DNA from: JAKPPT01 sp964630305
GTDB taxonomy: Bacteria > Spirochaetota > Spirochaetia > Treponematales > UBA12059
Direction: 5' to 3'
DNA length: 43,414 bases
Assembly (NCBI GenBank): GCA_964630305.1
Contig: CAZVTR010000018.1
Location: forward strand, 1 to 43,414
A program made the position numbers and the translations under genes. This document shows, piece after piece, positions 1 through 6,868 of the stretch (the stretch's first letter is position 1; the number at the start of each line of letters is the position of its first letter). The notes below the pieces were generated by a model. That model was not told the origin of the DNA, made no database searches, and worked only from the letters and a program-made list of their open reading frames with translations.

Positions 1-1030
1 TAATTTCTCCGAGCAACCCGTAGCTGTACTCTATGGTGCCGGTGCCATCGGTCTGTACAAGAAGCCGGCCTGCACCGTTTATGCTGGCAGTCTCGGGTCC
101 GCCGTATTGATACGTGACATCCTTGCTCCGCGGATAATCTGTCTTTACTAGCCGATTGAGTTCATCATAGAAGTAGCAGATGGCTTCTCCACGGGCACGG
201 AGGTTACTGTCTGTCCTGCTTATGACGTTGCTTGCATTGTCATAGACATACTCGATTCGCCCAGCATCTGGTGATTCCAGTGCTGTCTTTCGTCCCAGAA
301 TATCGTAGCTCACTACTACGGCACTCCCTTTGTTGTCTATCGCTCGCAGCATTTCGCCTATTGCATTGTACTCGTACCGTGCGCTCGTGAGCACCGTGCC
401 TGAACTGTCTAGCCGCTGTACTTCAATGATATTGCCACGGATATCAGAGTATTGCACGCTCGCATTCATGAGCGGATCTACGGTCTTCTGGTAGAGCCTG
501 CCCTGCTCTATCCCATACGCCATCGTTACTATACTGCCGTCTGACTCTATTACTTTTATTACCCGATCCAGGCTGTCATACTCTTTTACTGTCGGCCGTA
601 CAAGACCTCCTAATTCTGGATATCCTGTCCCTGCTACAAATACTGGTTTCCCTTCCTGCACCGCACGGCCTGCGCTGTCATACACGACTGCTCCTGATAC
701 ATTCCAGCCATAGTGTTTTATGCCTGCGTCATCACGGTATTCGCCGTCTTTTGCAACCTGTAAACCGCGACCCAACCCGTCTATCGTCATGACCGTGCGT
801 ATAGCGCCATAGTCATCAGGGTTGTAGGTAATTTTATTATGAGTAACCGCGTACCAATTCCCAACAAAGCTTCCGGTGCCCTGCCAGGCATACTCGTAGC
901 CTACCGCGGGCATGGTGCCCGTGTCGTAGGGGCTCCACACTTCCGTGAGCCTGCTAAAGCTGTCATACACATACCGCATGGCGCGGTTGTTGGCGTCGGT
1001 TTGCGAGAGCATTTTATAAAGGGGGAACAT
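1..1030 (-). CDS. Rhs/YD-repeat protein fragment, 5'-truncated and running off the left edge
   Basis: The minus strand reads as one open frame of about 340 codons from an ATG at 1030 (or 1012) to base 1. It is full of Rhs YD-repeat motifs such as RYVYDSFSRL, ARYEYNAIGEMLRA, RIEYVYDNASNVISR and IEYSYGLLGEI. Rhs proteins are large polymorphic toxins whose repeats form a shell around a C-terminal toxin. The repeat sequence begins abruptly near position 1012, at LSQTDANN, with an in-frame stop (1049-1051) a few codons upstream and no signal or N-terminal domain. This is therefore the middle of a gene that has lost its 5' part. The 3' part is outside the window. No ribosome binding site is visible, so expression is doubtful and it may be a pseudogene. 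Confidence 0.75.
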   Translation of the reverse strand, partial: MFPLYKMLSQTDANNRAMRYVYDSFSRLTEVWSPYDTGTMPAVGYEYAWQGTGSFVGNWYAVTHNKITYNPDDYGAIRTVMTIDGLGRGLQVAKDGEYRDDAGIKHYGWNVSGAVVYDSAGRAVQEGKPVFVAGTGYPELGGLVRPTVKEYDSLDRVIKVIESDGSIVTMAYGIEQGRLYQKTVDPLMNASVQYSDIRGNIIEVQRLDSSGTVLTSARYEYNAIGEMLRAIDNKGSAVVVSYDILGRKTALESPDAGRIEYVYDNASNVISRTDSNLRARGEAICYFYDELNRLVKTDYPRSKDVTYQYGGPETASINGAGRLLVQTDGTGTIEYSYGLLGEI

Positions 1031-1095
1031 CCTTACAATAAGGAAGCATCAATTACAAACTGCTTCTCCCTAGAGGTATGCTCCTCCTATTGCCA

Positions 1096-1122
1096 GAATT
1101 GCCTATATTACTATGGCAATTC
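1096..1122. repeat. Inverted repeat, 8-bp stem
   Basis: gaattgcc at 1096-1103 is the exact complement of ggcaattc at 1115-1122, with an 11-base loop. It lies just outside the broken end of the Rhs fragment. No T-run follows on either strand, so it is not a typical intrinsic terminator. Confidence 0.55.
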
Positions 1123-1144
1123 CGTCAGAGCTCCGAAACATGAC

Positions 1145-1186
1145 CACCCGACCACTTGGCAGAGCTTTATAATAAGTGGTCGGGTG
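1145..1186. repeat. Inverted repeat, 13-bp perfect stem
   Basis: cacccgaccactt at 1145-1157 pairs perfectly with aagtggtcgggtg at 1174-1186 around a 16-base loop. There is no T-run after it on either strand. It could be the end or core of a small mobile element or a regulatory hairpin. I see no second copy in the window. Confidence 0.6.
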
Positions 1187-1418
1187 ATTGGGGCTTCTCC
1201 GCTACCCCTTCATACCGGGAATCCGTCTCTAGTTGTTTTCTAAGAATATATCTTTTATATTTTATTTAATCATAAAACACTTCACAATGCTTTCACCTAC
1301 AGTGAATCGAATTTTTGCATACTTTTTATCATACAAACAAAATATGACAGGTAAATCTTTTAAGATATTACTCTACTAAAAATCTCCTTCAAGTATCGTG
1401 AATAAGTAAACAGATAGC

Positions 1419-1857
1419 CTAATCAATTTCCTTTAGATAATATTGAGTTTTTGACTCATTTATATATTTGTTAATTATTAAAGTTGGTTTCTCTATATGC
1501 ACGACTCTAAAGAGAGTATTAGGATCAATAAAAAATGTTACTTCGATTTTTTCTTCATTAGAAAAAGAGTATGGTATTTTTTCATAGTAAACAACCTTAT
1601 TATTTAAACAAGCGATAACCTTTTCCCCAAGCCAATCATCTATATTTCCTTTAACACCCAATTTCTCTATTTCATCTATATTGTCGCCCATAGAAGATAT
1701 AAATTGTATCCCATTCTGGTAAACCAATATTTCGAAAATCAAGTTCATTGACATCTTTTGTTATTATATAATTATAAATAATATTCCTTGAGTTACAGCT
1801 AACTAAAGATAAAATAATTAAGATGAATAAAAAGTATATTTGCATTTTGCTACTCAT
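1419..1857 (-). pseudogene. Lipoprotein with a one-base frameshift; possible immunity partner of the Rhs toxin tip
   Basis: The gene starts at ATG 1857 with a lipoprotein signal (MSSKMQIYFLFILIILSLVSC, lipobox LVSC, Cys21). It reads through EWDTIYIFYG and then hits a stop at 1672. The downstream half is open in another frame to a stop at 1419. Removing one G from the GGG run near 1688 joins them as ..IYIFYGDNIDEIEKLG.., giving a lipoprotein of about 145 residues. Its start overlaps the ancestral toxin stop (TAG at 1850-1852) by 8 bases, which suggests translational coupling. A small WDTIYIF-type lipoprotein directly after an Rhs toxin tip fits an immunity protein. That role is inferred from position only. 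A base-calling error in the G run is the alternative to real decay. Confidence 0.7.
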
Positions 1858-1945
1858 TTTTTTCTTTCATCCCTCCATCTCCAAGAGATTCCAAATTTTT
1901 TAAGGTTAATGCATATTCTTCATCGGATAATTTTTGTTGTACCAC

Positions 1946-2698
1946 TTAATAGGTTCCATCTGAATTTTGAACAACAACATACAATCCGATCTCATGGAAA
2001 TAATTAAGCACTGCTAATGCATATTCTTTCGGTCCTCCTTTTCCATACTCACCTATTAACATTCCAATTATATTATTATGTCTATCGGCTGATGTATCTG
2101 CGCTGCTGAGTGACGTAAAAACTGTATCCAGAGAATATGATCCTTCTTCATGTGCTTCCGTGGCTGAAAATGCTCTAGCAACTCCAAAGCATGCGGTTAT
2201 TAATGCACTCCATAAGGCATGCCTAAAGGCACCACGATTGCTGCCTTCATCCATTTTCTGACTATTACCTGAATAAAAAGCCCAACTTAATTTAAGATTA
2301 ATAGTATAATTTGTTGCGATACTAGAAATATTTCCCGTCGATCCAACTTGTGGCAATCCTATTACACTAGCTTCAACAGGATGGAATAAAAAATATAGTG
2401 CTAACTTTAGTGTAATCGCCCGCCCAGCCGGGTCCACATACTTTATCGGATTATTAGCAGCGTAATGTTTCAAATGCAGGTTAACGGTGTTGAAGACACC
2501 GCCCATACCGGGTAGGTTCTGGTCGTGCTTCTTGGCGTCATCGTTGACGGGCGCTGCCGGGATATACTCCCCAAGCGCTGGGTCGCTTGATAACCAGAGG
2601 CTCTTCTTAGGATGGGTCACTTCGTGCCGCATGCTGCAAGGAAATTGATAGTACTGTGCGCTTTCTGCGCACGACGCCAACAAGGTAGCGCGCTCCAT
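1946..2698 (-). CDS. Rhs C-terminal module: end of core plus toxin tip (FRHA..AHE..DRHNN type), prematurely stopped
   Basis: Residues about 30-93 are the Rhs core end (KKSLWLSSDPALGEYIPAAP, NLPGMGGVFNTVNLHLKHYA, NNPIKYVDPAGR). The DPxGR block is the usual boundary before the variable toxin. The tip (about 94-250) has FRHALWSALI (158-167), EAHEE and DRHNN (205-209), resembling the DUF6973-like group of polymorphic-toxin domains. The family match is from memory and moderate. The frame stops at TAA 1946-1948, but the same frame stays open for 31 more codons (VVQQKLSDEEYALTL and on) to TAG at 1850-1852, overlapping the lipoprotein start. The tip therefore seems truncated by a nonsense change. The first 29 codons come from insert copy 2 and its edge, not from Rhs, so ATG 2698 is unlikely to be a natural start. 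Confidence 0.6.
   Translation of the reverse strand: MERATLLASCAESAQYYQFPCSMRHEVTHPKKSLWLSSDPALGEYIPAAPVNDDAKKHDQNLPGMGGVFNTVNLHLKHYAANNPIKYVDPAGRAITLKLALYFLFHPVEASVIGLPQVGSTGNISSIATNYTINLKLSWAFYSGNSQKMDEGSNRGAFRHALWSALITACFGVARAFSATEAHEEGSYSLDTVFTSLSSADTSADRHNNIIGMLIGEYGKGGPKEYALAVLNYFHEIGLYVVVQNSDGTY
2612..2681 (-). repeat. Insert copy 2: about 70-bp hairpin-bearing repeat interrupting the Rhs core
   Basis: This lies between the codons for YYYGARYL and PKKSLW, where Rhs proteins have a single Asp codon. It shares aaggaaattgata (2638-2650) and a neighbouring hairpin (gtgcgc 2656-2661, gcgcac 2667-2672, loop tttct), followed by gac, with copy 1. The net +67 bases change the reading frame. 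Confidence 0.65.
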
Positions 2699-2944
2699 AA
2701 TAATAGAGCCCTGTTTCAGGAGACGCTGCTACGCGGCTAGATATGTAAGGAAATTGATACGGTGCACTTGTCGCGCACGACATAATCAAGCTCCTTTCCG
2801 GTAAAGCGGTACAGGATACTTTCCAGGCTATCGCGGACTTGCTCAAGGAAGAGTTCGCCGTACGGTGTGTACTCGATGTGCTCGTATTCATTACCCTGGT
2901 AATCTGTCACGAGCTGTGCTGAACCTGCTGATTAATTCCGTCGC
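2682..2944 (-). pseudogene. Broken upstream part of the Rhs core (GSAQLVTDYQGNEYE..TGKELD | PETGLYYYGARYL)
   Basis: Reading the minus strand, GSAQLVTDYQGNEYE, HIEYTPYGELFLEQVRDSLE and SILYRFTGKELD occupy one frame (about 2925-2785). PETGLYYYGARYL is in a second frame (2720-2682). KKSLWLSSDPALGEY continues in a third frame below 2611. Deleting the two inserts at 2721-2784 and 2612-2681 restores an ordinary Rhs core, KELD-PETGLYYYGARYL-(D)PKKSLW. The 5' limit is abrupt at GSAQL. In full Rhs proteins a DHLGSAQLVTD-like stretch and hundreds more residues precede it. This is the pattern of an orphan rhs-CT cassette: a short core arm plus a toxin. Confidence 0.7.
2721..2784 (-). repeat. Insert copy 1: 64-bp hairpin-bearing repeat interrupting the Rhs core
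   Basis: This is inserted exactly between GAT (Asp of KELD) and CCT (Pro of PETGLYYYG). It contains aaggaaattgata (2747-2759) and a hairpin gtgcac 2762-2767 / gcgcac 2773-2778 with one G-T pair. Its outer ends differ from copy 2. It adds 64 bases, shifts the frame and brings a stop codon. Confidence 0.65.
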
Positions 2945-3009
2945 TGTAGTGTGTCAAAGAACAAAGAATGATTACATTCTATCGCAGGATAAGATTTTTT
3001 TCAATTTTG
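2836..3009. repeat. Direct repeat arm A (Rhs core end plus flank), second copy at 18224-18397
   Basis: Bases 2836-2969 match 18224-18357 with two differences in 134 bases and no gaps (constant offset 15388). A further 40 bases match at roughly 75 percent. The repeat spans the Rhs GSAQL..EQVR segment and the non-Rhs sequence upstream of it, so both copies share the same break point at GSAQL. Confidence 0.85.
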
Positions 3010-3081
3010 ATTAAAACAACCGGCACTATTACTTGAGGATAATCTATAAATAGTGAAGTACTTTTAGAGTACTATAAAAAA

Positions 3082-4248
3082 CTAAATATTAAGAACCAGT
3101 GTAATAACTGTTAAGTCAGATCCGCTTACCTGATTGACAAATGATTCAAACTTAACATTTACTTTTTCGCAGGCTTCCGATAGATATGAAAGGTAGTAGA
3201 GACCTAATTCTGTGTTAGCTTCCTCTTGAGGCAGTTCCTTATAAAAATCAGTTAACGATTTCTTTTTAAGATCGGCGCTCTTTTTTTCATCAATTGTTTC
3301 ACGCATTTTTTCATACTGCGATTCTTTGTTATAAATAGTTACTGTTAATTTACCTTGTGTACCAATTGATGCACCTCGCGAACCAAGTCTCCAGGAAACA
3401 TACACTACATCACCTTTTTGCTTTAATGACTCCATAACCTGTCTTCTAATCCCCGGGTCAAAGAGTACGGAATTGATATCAACGGTTCCTTTGAATAATG
3501 TTTTTGCTTCACGTTTAAGATTTGAGTTCTCAGCGTTGGTAACGAGTTCCATTACATTAAGCGCTAAAAATTCTCCAAGCTTAGCTTTTTCCATGTACTC
3601 CGCAAGTGTTGTACGAAGCTTTTTTAAGAGCTCTTCATACCCATCAAGGTCTTTAAATTTATTTAGCACAAACCAGATAAAAGGACGAAGATTATTCAAG
3701 AATTTTTCAGACAACAACAGCTGAACATTCTTTTCATCGGGCTGAAGGTTGGTATTTTTAGTGATAAATGCATGCATTGGTGCAAGTATCGATTCTTTCA
3801 TTGTCTCAAGTTCATCATACTTTGAGCGGAGCCATGTCTGCAGTGTTTGATCATTAATCTTTGTTTTTTCATCAATAATATTTGAAGGATTTTTGCGGTT
3901 CCAGTTCTTAATGAGTTCACTTGCCATCACCTGCTGAAAAACATAGCCGTCAAACTGCCTGTATAGCATGGAATAGGTAATCAATTTTGTAAGATCCATG
4001 ACTTCCTGCCGTATACGCAAAAACTCAGTTGTTGCAAGCTCAATTTTATTGACATAATCTATCATTATAAGCCGTTGAAGGCTTGGAGGCGTAAACTTAT
4101 CGAGGAAAATTCCATACTCTTCTACATTATCAGCAAGTTTAAATTTTTTTAATGTCTTCTTATTATTAATAAAAAAAGTGGTACCTGCATCAGTTAAAAT
4201 CACTTTTAGGGGTAATTCTATAACAGTCTTTTTACCCTGAGCGCTCAT
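3082..4248 (-). CDS. Conserved-looking protein of unknown function, with possible degenerate GHKL-ATPase-like C-terminal half
   Basis: A 388-residue soluble protein with no signal peptide or membrane segment, rich in Lys and Glu. I do not recognise the family. The C-terminal part has two features reminiscent of histidine-kinase-type ATPase folds: ALNVMELVTNAEN near residue 235, like an N-box, and a closing stretch TELGLYYLSYLSEACEK then LTVITLVLNI, like the G2-box helix and last strand. The glycine-rich G1 box (DxGxG) is missing, so ATP binding is doubtful. The gene stands alone, divergent from the next gene. GGGAG lies 12 bases before ATG 4248. The 256-base gap to the divergent gene contains a 10-bp palindrome ctatcgatag, perhaps an operator. 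The ATPase idea is inference only. Confidence 0.75.
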   Translation of the reverse strand: MSAQGKKTVIELPLKVILTDAGTTFFINNKKTLKKFKLADNVEEYGIFLDKFTPPSLQRLIMIDYVNKIELATTEFLRIRQEVMDLTKLITYSMLYRQFDGYVFQQVMASELIKNWNRKNPSNIIDEKTKINDQTLQTWLRSKYDELETMKESILAPMHAFITKNTNLQPDEKNVQLLLSEKFLNNLRPFIWFVLNKFKDLDGYEELLKKLRTTLAEYMEKAKLGEFLALNVMELVTNAENSNLKREAKTLFKGTVDINSVLFDPGIRRQVMESLKQKGDVVYVSWRLGSRGASIGTQGKLTVTIYNKESQYEKMRETIDEKKSADLKKKSLTDFYKELPQEEANTELGLYYLSYLSEACEKVNVKFESFVNQVSGSDLTVITLVLNI

Positions 4249-4504
4249 TGTACCAGTTTACTCCCTGTTTATCGTATTGGCTGTATTGTCGTATGATACC
4301 GAGTGTCATTACTTTTGGCAATAAGGCATACACCTTTATGCGTAAGGAGCTATCACTCTTGTTTTAACTTATCGGCATAGTTCTATCGATAGTTTATTAT
4401 GAACATGCGCTGTGCTCTTTTATTTTAAACTCGGCTGGTATATACTAAACACTGATATTGTATACTTTTATATCATATGTCATGCTATTGCGCCAGGTTC
4501 ACTA

Positions 4505-5536
4505 ATGAAAAAGATTTTTCTTGCAGTGATTCTTACTGCTCATGTCTATACTCTAGTTCCTCAGGAAAGCAGAAACGTGCTACCGCTTCAAAAAACAGGC
4601 TTTCCGTATCCTTTTTCGGCACTCGTTTCTTCTGCAATTTCTCTTAGTTCAACATCGGAACATGCGCATACGGGGATTATACTTCCGGAATCATTTTTGA
4701 CAAAATTTGAAGCAGTGCTCCCAGAGTTTCAAACAGCTGATTATCCTGTCATCCTTTTTTTTTCAAAAACAGCAGACAGTACTCTGATGAACTTTATACA
4801 TGCGTACTATCCGCACTTGCAATTTTTGCTCATAGTAAACTTTTCAACTGACAGCAAGATTCTGTTTGACAGAATTACAATGACAAAAACATCCCTTTTG
4901 CTCATATCATTTTTTGATCAAAAAGGTGAAAAAACTCAGTTTAAGCTCATTGATTCTTTTTTTTATGCCCGCACAAGCGGCAATCTCGGGCTTGAAACAT
5001 TGAACATTAGTTTGCCAGAAACCTATGCGTCAGATGCGGTTTTTTGGAATTCGTTGTTTGTGCTGTTAAAAAAAACCTCTGTCACGCTTAATCGTGTCTA
5101 TTTATTGCCGATTCTTGTTTGGCTTGCACCAATTCAGGCTGATTTTTTATACATCATCATGAGCCTTTTTTTCCTCATCAACCTTATTGTGTACCGCATT
5201 CGTATCCGTTCTCGGTTAGAATTCTTGATATTTTTTATTACAATGACACTCACATTTGTGATGCTCTGGTATTCGCTCGTAATTACTTTTTATTTACTCA
5301 CTTTGCTGCTGCTAAAACAAATTGCTGGCAGCAGCAAATTCCGAAACATCATTGTCCTCTATCCACTGATATTCTGGGGCATGGTTGTTAACCATGATAA
5401 AATACTATTTTCTATACCGGCTGAAATATTACCAAATATATTGATAGCATGCTTTATTTTTCTTAGCAGTATAGTTATTATACTTATACCGCCTGCTGCT
5501 AAAAAATCGATACGCTCACAGGATTCCAGCCGATGA
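4505..5536 (+). CDS. Predicted inner-membrane protein of unknown function, coupled to dinB
   Basis: Starting at ATG 4505 (MKKIFLAVILTAHVYTL) gives 343 residues with an N-terminal signal or anchor. An extracytoplasmic region of about 170 residues follows, then a membrane domain of about five segments near residues 205-335 (for example FLYIIMSLFFLINLIVY, FLIFFITMTLTFVMLWY, ILIACFIFLSSIVIILI). The reading frame is open upstream to 4412, but the later start places a proper signal sequence at the N-terminus. Its stop overlaps the dinB start by 4 bases (ATGA at 5533), so the two are very likely cotranscribed and translationally coupled. I do not recognise a family. The pairing with a DNA polymerase gives no clear functional hint. 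Confidence 0.75.
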   Translation: MKKIFLAVILTAHVYTLVPQESRNVLPLQKTGFPYPFSALVSSAISLSSTSEHAHTGIILPESFLTKFEAVLPEFQTADYPVILFFSKTADSTLMNFIHAYYPHLQFLLIVNFSTDSKILFDRITMTKTSLLLISFFDQKGEKTQFKLIDSFFYARTSGNLGLETLNISLPETYASDAVFWNSLFVLLKKTSVTLNRVYLLPILVWLAPIQADFLYIIMSLFFLINLIVYRIRIRSRLEFLIFFITMTLTFVMLWYSLVITFYLLTLLLLKQIAGSSKFRNIIVLYPLIFWGMVVNHDKILFSIPAEILPNILIACFIFLSSIVIILIPPAAKKSIRSQDSSR

Positions 5537-6729
5537 CTGCAAAAGTTTTTATCCATGTTGACCTTGATGCATTTTTTGCTTCTGTAGAAGTTCTTGATAA
5601 TCCTGCGTTACGGGGGAAACCTGTCATTGTTGGCGCGCTTCCGGGAAACCGAGGCGTCGTCTCAACGTGTTCATATGAAGCAAGGGCTTTTGGCGTCCGC
5701 TCCGGCATGCCTATCAGCGAAGCATACCGGCTGTGTCCCGCTGCGGTGTTTCTACCTGTGAGGATTAAGCGGTACAGCGAAGTTTCTAATAAAGTTATGG
5801 AAATACTTTCCGGTTTTACTCCTGATATGCTGCAAATTTCAATAGATGAAGCAAGTCTCGACATGAGCGGAACAGAGCGATTATGGGGTACTCCGCTAGA
5901 AACCGCGCACCGTATACAAGATGCTGTCAGCGCAAAAATCGGCATTTCCTGTTCGCTCGGTATCGGAAGCAACCGCTATATTGCCAAAATTGCAAGCGAT
6001 ATGCACAAGCCACATGGCATAACCTATGTTCAGCCCGGCACCGAAGCTGCTTTTATGCAAGAACTTCCATTAAAAAAACTCTGGGGAGCGGGTAAAAAAA
6101 CTCAAGAGCGCTTCTCTGAACTGGGCATTACGACGGTGAAACAGCTTGCTGCAATGAGTGAGACCATGCTCAAACAGCTTTTTGGAAATGCATTTGGCGA
6201 TTTTCTCTACCTGGCAGTCCATGGACACGATCCAGGAATTTATCAGGAACGAAAAGGTTCTCAATCACTAAGCACCGAGGAAACGTTTGAACTTGATATA
6301 TCAGACAGGGAGTTTCTCGAGACAAAACTGCTCACGCTCTGTGAAGAAGTTATGGAACGTCTCTATAACCAGAACACCAGCGCGACTACTGTTTTTATTA
6401 AAATACGGTATGATAATTTTTTAACAACTAATGCACAAAAAACTCTTAAACACCCTATTTTTAACTGCTCCGAGCTCTTTAGCACTGCATGCACACTGCT
6501 CCAGGAAAAATGGAACGGACAGCCAGTCAGGCTATTAGGGCTTGGTGTTAGCAATATCACTCATGCCAATGAACATGAACAGTATCTCTTTGCAGACAGT
6601 GATTTGAAACAGGCAAAAGCGGAAAAGACTGCTGCTGAACTCAAAAAGCAGGGGCGCGGAAAAATCATTCGTGCGCGGGATCTCCTTATCAATTCAAAAC
6701 CTAATGATACTGCCGGTAGCGGCACTTAA
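5533..6729 (+). CDS. dinB: DNA polymerase IV (Y-family translesion polymerase)
   Basis: 398 residues with all Y-family catalytic blocks. These are FIHVDLDAFFASVE (metal ligand Asp10, FF before the steric gate region), RGVVSTCSYEARAFGVRSGMP in the fingers, and SIDEASLD with Asp105 and Glu106. A helix-hairpin-helix thumb (LWGAGKKTQERFSELGITTVKQLA) and a little-finger domain follow. EQYLF near residue 352 could be a beta-clamp binding motif. The enzyme extends primers past lesions and is error-prone. Length is close to the Bacillus-type proteins, somewhat longer than E. coli DinB. The start overlaps the upstream membrane protein stop. No LexA-like box is evident. A bidirectional terminator follows at 6791-6830. 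Confidence 0.96.
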   Translation: MTAKVFIHVDLDAFFASVEVLDNPALRGKPVIVGALPGNRGVVSTCSYEARAFGVRSGMPISEAYRLCPAAVFLPVRIKRYSEVSNKVMEILSGFTPDMLQISIDEASLDMSGTERLWGTPLETAHRIQDAVSAKIGISCSLGIGSNRYIAKIASDMHKPHGITYVQPGTEAAFMQELPLKKLWGAGKKTQERFSELGITTVKQLAAMSETMLKQLFGNAFGDFLYLAVHGHDPGIYQERKGSQSLSTEETFELDISDREFLETKLLTLCEEVMERLYNQNTSATTVFIKIRYDNFLTTNAQKTLKHPIFNCSELFSTACTLLQEKWNGQPVRLLGLGVSNITHANEHEQYLFADSDLKQAKAEKTAAELKKQGRGKIIRARDLLINSKPNDTAGSGT

Positions 6730-6790
6730 AAGCATACATACGGCTATCGGGCGAACTAATAGTGCTTGTATAAATACCATGCGCTATAGC

Positions 6791-6830
6791 AAAAATGCCG
6801 TCCACGGTACTTCAGGACGGCACTCTTTTT
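6791..6830. terminator. Bidirectional intrinsic terminator between convergent genes
   Basis: tgccgtcc (6796-6803) pairs with ggacggca (6815-6822). An A-run precedes the stem (6791-6795) and a T-run follows (6826-6830). It can end dinB on the plus strand and the lipoprotein operon on the minus strand. Confidence 0.85.
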
Positions 6831-6868
6831 ATTTTACAGTTATGCAAAAGACGCGAGCAAGTACAGCT

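Larger units (their letters stand above)
1031..1418. other. Non-coding junction between Rhs fragment and lipoprotein pseudogene, with two hairpins
   Basis: I recognise no gene here. The stretch holds two inverted repeats, listed separately, and then an AT-rich tract (about 1240-1418). It starts where Rhs homology breaks off, so it probably contains a rearrangement junction or a small inserted element. Confidence 0.5.

Noticed and set aside
839..1243. 134-codon plus-strand open frame opposite the Rhs fragment
   Set aside because: Its first half is the antisense of clear Rhs repeats, and the second half shows no recognisable domain or ribosome binding site.
4360..4400. Palindrome ctatcgatag between divergent genes as a defined operator
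   Set aside because: One 10-bp palindrome in an AT-rich gap is weak evidence and no regulator gene is adjacent; mentioned only in passing.
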